From Bugula neritina (lineage: Eukaryota > Bryozoa > Gymnolaemata > Cheilostomatida > Bugulidae), in NCBI GenBank assembly GCA_964035545.1, contig OZ037768.1, positions 667,501 to 731,500 on the forward strand: 64,000 nt of DNA, written 5' to 3'. Each line of letters starts with the position of its first letter. Positions within the stretch are counted from its first letter, which is position 1. Below the pieces are notes generated by a model that was not told the origin of the DNA, made no database searches, and saw only the letters and a list, made by a program, of their open reading frames with translations. Of this stretch, positions 45,801-58,186 are shown piece by piece. Made by a program: the position numbers and the translations under genes.

Positions 45801-48800
45801 AGCAGAAGACAATGTTTAGCCTTAAAGAAAGCTATCAAGGAACACATTTGTCCTGCAACATCAAAGACTCAGTAAATGTTAAACTCTCTAATGATATACA
45901 GTTGATACTTGGTTTATCAAACACTCACTCGATTTAGTCTCAAAGTCAGACTTTCTCTGTTTTAGACTTTTCTCTAGCTGATCTTTCTCTGCCTTACTGT
46001 TCTTCTTCAGCAGCTCCAGTTCCTACAGAGTACAACATGTGACTTACTCTAAATATACAGAGTACATCATGTGACTTACTCTAAATATACAGAGTACATC
46101 ATGTGACTTACTCTAAATATACAGAGTACATCATGTAACTTACTCTAAATATACAGAGTACATCATGTAACTTACTCTAAATATACAGAGTACATCATGT
46201 GACTTACTCTAAATATAGAGAGTACATCATGTAACTTACTCTAAATATACAGAGTACATCATGTAACTTACTCTAAATATACAGAGTACATCATATAACT
46301 TACTCTAAATAGACAGAGTACATCATGTGACTTACTCTAAATACACAGAGTACATCATGTAACTTACTCTAAATATACAGAGTACATCATGTAACTTACT
46401 CTAAATATACAGAGTACATCATGTGACTTACTCTAAATAGACAGAGTACATCATGTAACTTACGCTAAATATACAGAGTACATCATGTAACTTACTCTAA
46501 ATATACAGAGTACATCATGTAACTTACTCTAAATAAACAGAGTACATCATGTGACTTACTCTAAATATACAGAGTACATCATGTGACTTACTCTAAATAG
46601 ACAGAGTACATCATGTAACTTACGCTAAATATACAGAGTACATCATGTAACTTACTCTAAATATACAGAGTACATCATGTAACTTACTCTAAATATACAG
46701 AGTACATCATATAACTTACTCTAAATAGACAGAGTACATCATGTGACTTACTCTAAATACACAGAGTACATCATGTAACTTACTCTAAATATACAGAGTA
46801 CATCATGTAACTTACTCTAAATATACAGAGTACATCATGTAACTTACTCTAAATAGACAGAGTACATCATGTGACTTACTCTAAATAGACAGAGTACATC
46901 ATGTGACTTACTCTAAATAGACAGAGTACATCATGTGACTTACTCTAAATATACAGAGTACATCATGTAACTTACTCTAAATAGACAGAGTACATCATAT
47001 AACTTACTCTAAATATACAGAGTACATCATGTAACTTACTCTAAATAGACAGAGTACATCATGTGACTTACTCTAAATATACAGAGTACATCATATAACT
47101 TACTCTAAATATACAGAGTACATCATGTAACTTACTCTAAATATACAGAGTACATCATATAACTTACTCTAAATATACAGAGTACATCATGTAACTTACT
47201 CTAAATAGACAGAGTACATCATGTGGCTTACTCTAAATATACAGAGTACGTCATGTGACTTACTCTAAATATACACAGTACAGCATGTAACTTACTCTAA
47301 ATAGACAGAGTACATCATGTGACTTACTCTAAATATACAGAGTACATCATGTGACTTACTCTAAATATACAGAGTACATCATGTGACTTACTCTAAATAT
47401 ACACAGTACATCATGTGACTTACTCTAAATATACAGAGTACAACATGTGACTTACTCTAAATATAGAGAGTACAACATGTAACTTACTCTAAATATACAG
47501 AGTACATCATATAACTTACTCTAAATATACAGAGTACATCATGTAACTTACTCTAAATAGACAGAGTACATCATGTGGCTTACTCTAAATATACAGAGTA
47601 CGTCATGTGACTTACTCTAAATATACACAGTACAGCATGTAACTTACTCTAAATAGACAGAGTACATCATGTGACTTACTCTAAATATACAGAGTACATC
47701 ATGTGACTTACTCTAAATATACAGAGTACATCATGTGACTTACTCTAAATATACACAGTACATCATGTGACTTACTCTAAATATACAGAGTACAACATGT
47801 GACTTACTCTAAATATAGAGAGTACAACATGTAACTTACTCTAAATATACAGAGTACAACATGTAACTTACTCTAAATATACAGAGTACATCATGTAACT
47901 TACTCTAAATATACAGAGTACATTGTAACTTACTCTAAATATACAGAGTACATCATGTAACTTACTCTAAATATACAGAGTACATCATGTGACTTACTCT
48001 AAATATACAGAGTACATTGTAACTTACTCTAAATATACAGAGTACATCATGTGACTTACTCTAAATATACAGAGTACATCATGTGACTTACTCTAAATAT
48101 ACAGAGTACATTGTAACTTACTCTAAATATACAGAGTACATCATGTGACTTACTCTAAATATACAGAGTACAACATGTAACTTACTCTAAATACACAGAG
48201 TACATCATGTGACTTACTCTAAATACACAGAGTACATCATGTGACTTACTCTAAATATACAGAGTACATCATGTGACTTACTCTAAATATACAGAGTACA
48301 TTGTAACTTACTCTAAATATACAGAGTACATCATGTGACTTACTCTAAATATACAGAGTACAACATGTAACTTACTCTAAATACACAGAGTACATCATGT
48401 GACTTACTCTAAATATACAGAGTACATCATGTAACTTACTCTAAATATACAGAGTACATCATGTAACTTACTCTAAATATACAGAGTACATCATGTGACT
48501 TACTCTAAATATACAGAGTACATTGTAACTTACTCTAAATATACAGAGTACATCATGTGACTTACTCTAAATATACAGAGTACATCATGTGACTTACTCT
48601 AAATATACAGAGTACATTGTAACTTACTCTAAATATACAGAGTACATCATGTGACTTACTCTAAATATACAGAGTACAACATGTAACTTACTCTAAATAC
48701 ACAGAGTACATCATGTGACTTACTCTAAATACACAGAGTACATCATGTAACTTACTCTAAATACACAGAGTACATCATGTGACTTACTCTGAATACACAA

Positions 48801-51800
48801 GATAAAGTAAGTAGAATGGCGAGACAGTTGAATGACTCATACCTGTTTGTGGGCGAAGACGAGGTGCTCCGTCTGCTGCTGGTGGGAGCCAATCAGCTTT
48901 GACTTGCTGTCTTCATACGACTGCGAGATGGACTTGAGCTCCCTCTCGTGTGCCGCAGCAATCTCCTTCACGTGCTTCTCGAACTCGTCTGTTTGCTCGC
49001 GACGTGCCTGTTTGGATTTCTCCAACTCCACTTCCACCTGGGAGACAAACAGACAGATAAACAGTGTACCACTAGCAGACACACAGAGAGACAGACAGAT
49101 ATACAGACAGACATCATACCATGAAAATTGATGCAGCAATATATTGCAGCACTGTTGAATGTCTGGACACACGGAATGTAAAGAACAAATTTACTAGCAA
49201 CAATTTTATGAAATACAATCAGCACATTCTTTCATTAGCTTTCATGAATGCAGTGTGTTATCTCAGACTACACTACACTTACACACACTTACACTACACT
49301 ACACTTACACTACACTACACTACACTTACACTACACTTACCTGCTGCATCTGCTGCTTCATCTCAGAGAAGACCTGCTCCTGCTGTTTCTCTACCTGCTG
49401 CCTCAGCTCCTGCAGACTACTTTCAGCCTGACTGGCTTGTGCTGTCAGATGCTCCTGCAAAACATAAGAATTATCTCCCCTACTCTTCAAATAAATATGA
49501 GAATTATCTCCTCTACTTTTCAAATAAATATGAGAATCATCTCCCCTACACAGCATAGCAGTTTGACAACCCATGCACCTCCCCCCTGAGATCATGCAGT
49601 ATGAATAATAGCGAGTTACTCATAATTACTTTCGGCTCATGGTGACCTGATAACACCTTCCCCCCTTCCGGTACCAATTTCTCGCAGGAAACCTAGCTAG
49701 TCCACGGGGATCTCAACGTACAAACCTGTAGCCTTTCAGCGTCTTTCTCTTTCTCAGATATCAGTTTCTCTAAAGCCTTGGTTCTCTTTTTGTTATCGGA
49801 CTCCTGCTGCTCCATCTCCTTATGTAAACTCCGGATCTGTGAGGAACAACAACCACATTTTATTACCTGGTGTGACATAAAGCTAACATCTCTGTAGTGT
49901 GTAATGTATAGTGTAGTGTATAATATACAGTGTAGTATATAATGTATAGTGTAGTATATAATGTATAGTGTAGTATATAATGTATAGTGTAGTATATAAT
50001 GTATAGTGTAGTATATAATGTATAGTGTAGTATATAATATACAGTGTAGTATATAATATACAGTGTAGTATATAATGTACAGTGTAGTATATAATGTACA
50101 GTGTAGTATATAATGTACAGTGTAGTATATAATGTATAGTGTAGTGTGTAATGTATAGTGTAGTGTGTAAAGTATAGTGTAGTATATAATGTATAGTGTA
50201 GTATATTATAATGTATAGTGTAGTATATAATGTATAGTGTAGTATATAATGTATAGTGTAGTATATAATGTATAGTGTAGTATATAATGTATAGTGTAGT
50301 ATATAATGTATAGTGTAGTATATAATGTATAGTGTAGTATATAATGTATAGTGTAGTATATAATGTATAGTGTAGTATATAATGTATAGTGTAGTATATA
50401 ATGTATAGTGTAGTATATAATGTATAGTGTAGTATATAATGTATAGTGTAGTATATAATGTATAGTGTAGTGTGTAATGTATCGTGTAGTGTGTAAAGTA
50501 TAGTGTAGTATATAATGTATAGTGTAGTATATTATGTATAGTGTAGTATATAATATACAGAGTAGTATGTGATGTATAATGTAGTATATAATACTGTAGC
50601 ATGTAATGTACAGTATAGTAACAGACATAACTGTAGAGTGTGATGTATAGTAGAGTAACAAAACAAAGAAGGTGTTGTAGATGTTAAGGTGACTTACAGT
50701 TAACTTACAGATGTCCAGTGACTTACCTTTTTGTCATGCAGATTGTCGGTATGTTGTTTATCTTGTTGGTATGACTGCTCCATCTCCCTCACCTGTCTCT
50801 GTCTGAGAGTTTCTGCATCTTGTAGGTTCTGTGGAGAGTAAAGAGTATATGCAGGTATATAGTATACAGGTAGAGAGTATACAGGTAGAGTATACAGGTA
50901 GAGAGTATACAGGTAGATAGTATACAGGTAGATAGTATACAGGTAGATAGTATACAGGTAGAGAGTATACAGGTAGAGAGTATACAGGTAGATAGTATAC
51001 AGGTAGAGAGTATACAGGTAGAGAGTATGCAGAGTAGAGAGTATACAGAGTAGAGAGTATACAGGTAGAGAGTATATACAGGAAAAGAGTATACAGGTAT
51101 ACAGGTATACAGGTAGAGAGTATAATATATCACCTGTTTGAGTTGAATTAGCTGTTGCTCCAGGGACAGGATAGTGTCGTTATCTTTAGTGACTGTCAGC
51201 TGATGCTCTTTCCTAGCAAAGTTCAGCTGACTTTCATGTTTCTCTTGAAGTAACTCTTTAGAGTGGTGATGGTCTTCTAGAATCTTCTTATGCTCCCGAT
51301 CTGTATCCACATATATAGTATACATATCACCACTGTACCATGTATACACTACATATATTACTATTCTATCTGACGGGGTTGACCTTACTCAAGGTCATAC
51401 TACGTGATGTAGTGATTAACTCACCGAGCTGATCATACTTGAGTTTATATTCCGTGTAGTCAGCAGTAAGCTGGTCTGCTCTCGCCTCCAACTCAATGTT
51501 CACCTGCTCCAGGTGCTGCTTGGCACTGCTGACTTTCTCAGCGTCTAAAGTCAGCACTTGTATTCTCTTCTCCAGATCTCTTATGGTATCAGCTTCAACA
51601 CAGCATAGTATAGTATAGCATAGTATAGTATCAGCTTCAACACAGCATAGTATAGTATAGTATAGTATAGTATAGTATAGTATAGTATAGTATAGTATAG
51701 TATAGTATAGTATAGTATAGTATTAGTATTAACACAGCACAGCATAGTATAGTATGGTATCAGCTTCAACACAGTATAGTATAGTATAGTATCAGCTTCA

Positions 51801-52448
51801 ACACAGTACAGTATAGTATAGTATCAGCTTCAACATAGTATAGTATAGTATAGTATCAGCTTCAACACAGTACAGTATAGTATAGTATGGTATCAGCTTC
51901 AACACAGTATAGTATAGTATAGTATAGTATAGTATAGTATAGTATAGTATAGTATAGTATCAGCTTCAACACAGTATAGTATAGTATGGTATAGTATAGT
52001 ATAGTATAGTATATCACCAACATACTGGACACAGTACATACAATGTAGAGCACACAAAACTATAACAGGAAGTAACCCAATTACCCATAGACTTGCTCTG
52101 CTTCCTGTAGTCCTCCTCCATCTTGGAGAGCCTCTCACTCGTGTCATCCATGAGTTGCTGTATGCTGGCCGTCTGCGCCTTCTGCAGCTCAATCTTCTCC
52201 TGCTCGTGCTCCGTCTGCAAGTCGTGGAACTTCTTCTCCAAACTGTTGGTTTTAGATATGCTTGTCTCCTCAGCCATTTTCTTCAACTCATTTATCTGGA
52301 TGTCTTTATTCTCTCTCACAATCTGAGCATCTCTCAGCACGGTTTGCACTTTCTTCTCTAACTTGCTAGTCTCTTCCTCTGAGACCTCCAGTTTACGCTT
52401 GTACTGTGACTTTACTTCGTCTATCTCGGCGTTCTTACGGTCTAATAT
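42890..52448 (-). CDS. CEP112: CEP112-like exons 6-18, long coiled coil
   Basis: Thirteen exons (52448 down to 42890) encode about 660 residues of nearly unbroken heptad-rich, Glu/Lys/Gln-rich sequence with almost no Pro. Landmarks are KKVQTVLRDAQIVREN (exon 6), EQVFSEMKQQMQQ (exon 11), RKQQLMELGLVKEEETQR (exons 14-15), SQRLAKQAEQVADLQ (exon 16) and RGLIPSDAREQLEATVNSL (exon 18). Each parallels the human order. The stop TAG is at 42892-42890, giving a C-terminus of AILQDS. Confidence 0.9.
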
Positions 52449-55400
52449 CTACAGTAATATAATCATATATATCTACAAGTGCACTGTAATATAATCATAT
52501 ACATGTCTTATAATCATATATATATATATATATCTACAAGTACACTGTCATATAATAATATAATCCCACCTTCTGAATCTCAGCGTCGTTCTTCTGCTGC
52601 ATACGCAGCTTCTCCTCGTGCAGCTGATTCTCTATAATCTTCACTTTCATCTCCACTTCCCGGTCGAAGTTCCTGTCGAGCTGACGAGCCTGCTCTCTGA
52701 TGTAGACGGGAGATCTAGAGTAGCGGCTGAGACGGGGAGACCGGGCAGACTGTCTGGTGGGGGAGCGAGTCTCCGCCTTCACGGGAGACCGGGCCAGCTG
52801 TCTGGAGGGTGAGTGAGACCGACCCAGCTGTCTGGAGGGTGAGTGAGACCGACCCAGCTGTCTGGAGGGAGAGCCAACACTCTGCCGAGGGGGTGACCTG
52901 AAGGAGTTATCATTCAATAGAACTTCTAGCGTAGACACAGGAAACAGAATAACAGGTGGACCTGGGGAACCTCACAGTGCAGAGGTAAAGGTTACCTTGT
53001 TCTGTGAGTTGGAGTTTTCTAACCTATAATAACTCAAATAGTTTCATATTAATTGGGCAAAAACTTATAGCGAATGCCTGGAAATTCTCCATGTTTTAGT
53101 ATATAGCAGTTAGTACCCCCCCCCCACCCAGTAAGAAGCCCTCACCCAGAAAGAAGCCCTACACCACAGAAAGTTAAGGCATGACATGCTGTTGAGCTGC
53201 GAAAAGCAGGAGTTTACCTTTCCAGCTGCCTTAAGGACAAAATGGCCACTCGTAGCGGCCCTAACAAACTTTCATATCTAAATAACAAATAGTTACCATG
53301 GCAATCTAACTTTAAATATTGAGCAGGCAAATTCACTCAACTTCAAACACTTATACATCCTACAAACAATTCCCTGCATGCCTATCTCTCCTCTCATTGG
53401 CTACAGGATAAACTGACAACACCCAACACCTGCTGAGACACAATACATAATAATACTCTACACACACTCATGTTTATAATTTGCTTCATCTACTGAAGCT
53501 AGACACAACACAGACAGACAATGTACAGATAATATCTGATTCTGCAGTGAATGGTTTCAGTCAGGAATATATTGATTCAGAGTTGTCTTCTACATGGTGT
53601 ACAGAGAGAGAAGACAAATCTGGTGTCACACACACACTCTAGTAAGAGAGTTGTGTCATGCAGAGACTGACCTGTGGGAGGTCCTGTCAGAGGAAGAGGC
53701 GTGGTCACTCTGATAGAAGCCGTCTCTGCGCCGTCTCTGGTTGGCCTCAGAGTCCTCCTCGTCGGATGAGAACTGAAATGATGCCGGGGCAGCGACTCTT
53801 CTGTTGGTGACTTCGTCCAGAGGGGAAGTGTATCCGGACTTGCCTGGGAACGTCACCTGCTGAGTATTACATGACAGTACGTCACATGACAGTACGTCAC
53901 ATTACAGTATGTCACATGACAGTATGTCACATGACAGTATGTCACATGACAGTATGTCACATGACAGTACGTCACATGACACGAGTAACACACAACTGAC
54001 CTACAGCATGACGTGATGACCTACCGTCAGCGCTGACCTCTTCTTATTTGGACTCCTCAACCTGCTGCCGCTAGCCTGAGAAGGAGCGTGGCCGTTCACC
54101 CTCTGCTGACGTCCCAAACCAAGCAGCTCCTCATCTTCAGTAGACTGCTGCCCGGCCGTAGCACTCGCTGTCTGGTGAGCCAACAGCTCCTCCAGTTTCT
54201 CTCTGGCAGCGTGTCTGGCAGCGCTATGATCCGTCTCCGCAGACCTCCTGGAGGGGGAAGGGTACTTTGCGTAACCGAAATCTCCAGCTCCTCCAACCAC
54301 AGATGATTGGTCGTCTAAGTCAGCCAACCAATCAGGTACATTCTCTGAGGGTGTGACAACTTCCTCGTCTCTTAAATATTCTCCCTGAATAATAGATTCG
54401 GCATTGTATACTCACACTACACTGTATATATACTATGATATACCTACACTATACTGTATATATACTATGATATACTCACACTATACTGTATATATACTAT
54501 GATATACCTACACTATACTATATATATACTATGATATACTCACACTATACTGTATATATACTATGATATACTCACACTATACTGTATATATACTATGATA
54601 TACCTACACTACACTGTATATATACTATGATATACCTACACTATACTGTATATATACTATGATATACCTACACTATACTGTATATATACTATGATATACC
54701 TACACTGTACTGTATATATACTATGATATACCTACACTGTACTGTATATATACTATGATATACCTACACTATACTGTATATATACTATGATATACTCACA
54801 CTATACTGTATATGTACTATGATATACCTACACTGTACTGTATATATACTATGATATACTCACACTATACTGTATATATACTATGATATACCTACACTAT
54901 ACTGTATATATACTATGATATACCTACACTGTACTGTATATATACTATGATATACCTACACTGTACTGTATATATACTATGATATACCTACACTATACTG
55001 TATATATACTATGATATACTCACACTATACTGTATATGTACTATGATATACCTACACTGTACTGTATATATACTATGATATACTCACACTATACTGTATA
55101 TATACTATGATATACCTACACTATACTGTATATATACTATGATATACTCACACTATACTGTATATATACTATGATATACTCACACTATACTGTATATATA
55201 CTATGATATACCTACACTGTACTGTATATATACTATGATATACCTACACTATACTGTATATATACTATGATATACCTACACTATACTGTATATATACTAT
55301 GATATACCCACACTATACTGTATATATACTATGATATACCTACACTATACTGTATATATACTATGATATACTCACACTGTACTGTATATATACTATGATA

Positions 55401-58186
55401 TACCCACACTATACTGTATATATACTATGATATAGTCACACTATACTGTATATATAATATGATATACCTACACTATACTGTATATATACTATGATATACC
55501 TACACTGTACTGTATATATACTATGATATACCTACACTGTACTGTATATATACTATGATATACCTACACTATACTGTATATATACTATGATATACTCACA
55601 CTATACTGTATATGTACTATGATATACCTACACTGTACTGTATATATACTATGATATACTCACACTATACTGTATATATACTATGATATACCTACACTAT
55701 ACTGTATATATACTATGATATACTCACACTATACTGTATATATACTATGATATACCTACACTATACTGTATATATACTATGATATACCTACACTATACTG
55801 TATATATACTATGATATACTCACACTATACTGTATATATACTATGATATACCTACACTATACTGTATATATACTATGATATACCTACACTATACTATATA
55901 TATACTATGATATACTCACACTATACTGTATATATACTATGATATACTCACACTATACTGTATATATACTATGATATACCTACACTATACTGTATATATA
56001 ATATGATATACTCACACTATACTGTATATATACTATGATATACCTACACTGTACTGTATATATACTATGATATACCTACACTATACTGTATATATACTAT
56101 GATATACCTACACTATACTGTATATATACTATGATATACCTACACTATACTGTATATATACTATGATATACCTACACTATACTGTATATATACTATGATA
56201 TACTCACACTATACTGTATATATACTATGATATACCCACACTATACTGTATATATACTATGATATACCTACACTATACTGTATATATACTATGATATACC
56301 TACACTATACTGTATATGTACTATGATATACCTACACTATACTGTATATGTACTATGATATACCTACACTATACTGTATATATACTATGATATACTCACA
56401 CTATACTGTATATATACTATGATATACCTACACTATACTGTATGTATACTATGATATACCTACACTATACTGTATATATACTATGATATACCTGCACTAT
56501 ACTGTATATATACTATGATATACTCACACTATACTGTATATATACTATGATATACTCACACTATACTGTATATACTATACTGTATATACAATGTTTACAG
56601 TATACAGATAACAAAGGCACCATCACAATACCAGCCTTGTTTAGAGAGTTGTAATTGTAGCAATATAAACAAACTTATTAACACATGATACTAGCAACAC
56701 TAGCCAATGTCAGCCATTCACTAAGGTTACGGCTTCATCACATTGATAGTGTAACTAAGTGCTCTAACCCTACCAGTAGATAGTGTGTGCTTACAATAGT
56801 AAACTGCTGGGGAGATAACTCTGGGACATTACATCAAACAAACATTTGTAATGAACTGGTTTGCTAAATGGAGGAAGGTAAACTGATTATGCCAAAACTG
56901 GTATATTGGCTGCTGAAAGCGCTTGACTCATACAACACAGCAGCAGATGCTGACACAAAACCACATGAAGAACTTCCACTAGATGCATATATTGGAGGAA
57001 ACATTTCAGTGGCACAAACAAGAGACAGAACTGCACACACAAGAATGTTATCAGAGGTGGTTTAAGTCACAGCAAAGCAAGTCCCAACCAGGCAATATAC
57101 TCTAAAGTCAAGTCACTGCAGAACTTGAGTTGTTTCAAGCTCATTTGAACTGACTTGCCTGACTTAGAAACAAGTTAAGAGCTGTTAAACTCAATTACAG
57201 GTTCATACACTTAAAGAAGACTTGTTCATAACTCACGTCAACCTGGTAGTAGAAACAATTACTTGATAGTTTTAGCTTCAGTCAAGTTAAATACTAAGTC
57301 ATCTACAGGTGTAACCTACCTATTTATAAATATTACTGATAGCATTGAGTTTAAGGTAGAAGAATCAATTAGGTTTCATTACAACATTATTGAATTTTTA
57401 AAATAACTTGCTACAAATGTGAAAAATGAAATCAAGTTATTTCGACTTTGACTTGCAACAAGCTCTTCAAAATTCTCATGTTAAATGAAAGAAGTCAATC
57501 AAGTCAAATTCAAGTCTAAAACGTGAAGTATTTGAGTCAACATGACTAAGACCTGTTGAATATAATATGGAAAGTGAATTTAGCTGGAATTAGCACTTAG
57601 ATATATACACCTGAATACAAGTATTTATCTGATAAACTATAAATAGCAGTGCTCTACACTATAAATAGAAGCAGTTACGCTATAAATAGCACACACTAAG
57701 CTATAAATAGCACACACTATGCTATAAATAGCACATATTATGCTATACATACTAGATATGATGGGAGAGGCTGAAGCTTCCCATCAGGTGGTCTATGAAG
57801 AAGTGGTCCCTCCATTATGCCTTTCTTCAACATGTTTAAAAGAGCTTTACTATAGGAGTTACGCAGCTTTCTACCTTCCAAACCAGAGTGTTGGTGCGGC
57901 TCACACAACTATTTAAAATACGCCATTAGATAACTTGACAAACATTCACTTGAGAAACAATAATACTCATAGTTTTGTTTACCTCCAGTTAAAAGGTCCG
58001 ATGTTAATAAATGGTATTTATTACTGAGTAGGAAACGGGAAACAAATTTGAAACCTTTTTTATCCATAAAGCACATCGCTGCCTCTCTGATTTCAGCTGA
58101 AGTTGCAGAACGTACGGTTTCATGTCTCCGAGTTGAACTTCAAACTCGTCATTTAAATCTCGCACCATTTCTTCGTGGCTCACCAT
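42890..58186 (-). CDS. CEP112: CEP112-like centrosomal coiled-coil protein, complete gene (18 coding exons)
   Basis: Orthologue of centrosomal protein of 112 kDa (CCDC46), a centrosome-associated coiled-coil protein of poorly known role. Exons: 58186-58055, 57908-57753, 54384-54025, 53856-53672, 52897-52570, 52448-52085, 51592-51425, 51300-51134, 50828-50727, 49836-49726, 49454-49341, 49037-48843, 46022-45929, 45618-45535, 45152-44988, 44667-44532, 43711-43597, 43063-42890. They sum to 3150 nt (1049 aa) in frame; human is about 955 aa. The ATG has an in-frame TAG three codons upstream. The identification rests on three parts recalled from the human protein: ERQRCALWIKKLCEP near the N-terminus, KLEKKVQTxLRD in the middle, and a C-terminus like LEATVNSLKNQVNTLKQR. 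Nearly every intron holds a tandem-repeat array. The gene diverges from NDUFA10. Confidence 0.9.
43084..43446. repeat. 10-bp minisatellite ctcagtacaa / ctcagtacta
   Basis: About 35 copies in CEP112 intron 17, starting about 20 bp from the exon 18 acceptor. Blocks of the aa and ta variants are visible. Confidence 0.95.
43500..43594. repeat. 33-bp duplication with gctgactctagctcctgatt
   Basis: Two full copies and a partial one, immediately next to the donor of CEP112 exon 17. Confidence 0.85.
43720..44018. repeat. 40-bp minisatellite containing gtgtgttagtctgagagaat
   Basis: Seven highly similar copies starting at the acceptor of CEP112 exon 17 (43711). Confidence 0.95.
45170..45534. repeat. 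21-26-bp array built on gtaaccatggtaac (X-box-like)
   Basis: About 16 units of an RFX X-box-like core separated by cacacactgt-type spacers, filling CEP112 intron 14 between exons 15 and 14. The first perfect copy is at 45195-45208. Confidence 0.95.
45630..45760. repeat. About 55-bp duplication, core gtcagtgactactcag
   Basis: Two to three diverged copies in the CEP112 intron after exon 13. Confidence 0.8.
46023..48800. repeat. 32-bp minisatellite, about 87 copies
   Basis: Unit contains cagagtacatcatgtgactt followed by actctaaatata. It fills the whole 2.8-kb intron between CEP112 exons 13 and 12 and begins 1-2 bp from the exon 13 acceptor. Sub-variants (tgtaactt, agacag, shortened cattgtaac) recur in blocks about 420 bp long, so higher-order duplication has occurred. 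Confidence 0.97.
49255..49340. repeat. Array of acactacacttac next to CEP112 exon 11 donor
   Basis: Short units of actacacttac run into the donor. On the gene strand they repeat GTAAGTGTAGT, which starts with the donor itself (CAG|GTAAGTG). Confidence 0.9.
49903..50600. repeat. 19-bp minisatellite gtagtatataatgtatagt
   Basis: About 36 copies in a CEP112 intron. The minus-strand open frames of repeated Ile-His-Tyr-Thr type are artefacts of it. Confidence 0.96.
50838..51122. repeat. 15-bp minisatellite gtatacaggtagaga
   Basis: About 18 units filling the intron between CEP112 exons 9 and 8, ending about 12 bp from the donor of exon 8. Confidence 0.94.
51595..52016. repeat. (TAGTA)n array with copies of the CEP112 exon 7 acceptor
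   Basis: A 5-bp tatag repeat is interrupted seven times by tatcagcttcaacacag. That block is the real exon 7 acceptor (TGTGTTGAAG|CTGATA on the gene strand) at 51587-51604. Confidence 0.93.
52570..54384 (-). CDS. CEP112: CEP112-like exons 3-5, disordered linker with SPSRQL repeats
   Basis: Exons 54384-54025, 53856-53672 and 52897-52570. This region of about 290 residues is charged, Ser/Arg-rich and probably disordered (QFSSDEEDSEANQRRRRDG). Exon 5 has an in-frame 30-bp tandem repeat giving SPSRQLGRSH twice plus a third diverged copy (SPSRQLARSP). More SP-R motifs follow, resembling proline-directed kinase sites. The exon ends with the start of the coiled coil (EQARQLDRNFDREVEMKVK). Confidence 0.85.
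53866..53992. repeat. 15-bp array gtcacatgacagtat
   Basis: About eight copies filling the intron between CEP112 exons 3 and 4; contains TCACATGA. Confidence 0.92.
54408..56585. repeat. 32-bp minisatellite, about 68 copies
   Basis: Unit contains ctacactatactgtatatat and actatgatatac. Alternating variants (cctaca / ctcaca, ctata / ctgta) form repeating blocks. It lies just upstream of CEP112 exon 3, in the 3.4-kb intron 2. Confidence 0.96.
56590..57752. other. CEP112 intron 2, remainder
   Basis: Unique AT-rich sequence, with about four copies of ctataaatagcacacactat at 57650-57740. The plus-strand frame at 56868-57065 (65 codons) has no splice partner and no recognisable domain, though its composition is protein-like; it could be a relic of a mobile element. 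Nothing else was seen. Confidence 0.45.
57753..58186 (-). CDS. CEP112: CEP112-like exons 1-2, conserved N-terminal module
   Basis: Exon 1 (58186-58055) encodes 44 residues including EFEVQLGDMKPYVLQL and ERQRCALWIKK. Exon 2 (57908-57753) continues with LCEPHQHSGLEGRK, KALLNMLKKGIMEGP and LHRPPDGKLQPLPSYL. This is the best conserved part of the family and makes the orthology call firm. Exon 1 has the donor AAG|GTTTCA. The exon 2 donor is CTA|GTATGT. Exon 3 then aligns without a gap to the human continuation ending in a PDW motif, so no exon is missing across the 3.4-kb intron. Confidence 0.92.

Noticed and set aside
46023-48800. Possible CRISPR-like array (regular 32-bp units)
   Set aside because: There are no unique spacers; the units are contiguous tandem copies in a eukaryotic intron.
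49883-50661. 239- and 151-codon open frames of Tyr/Ile/His/Thr repeats
   Set aside because: Pure translation of the 19-bp repeat; the array lies in a CEP112 intron between well-supported exons.
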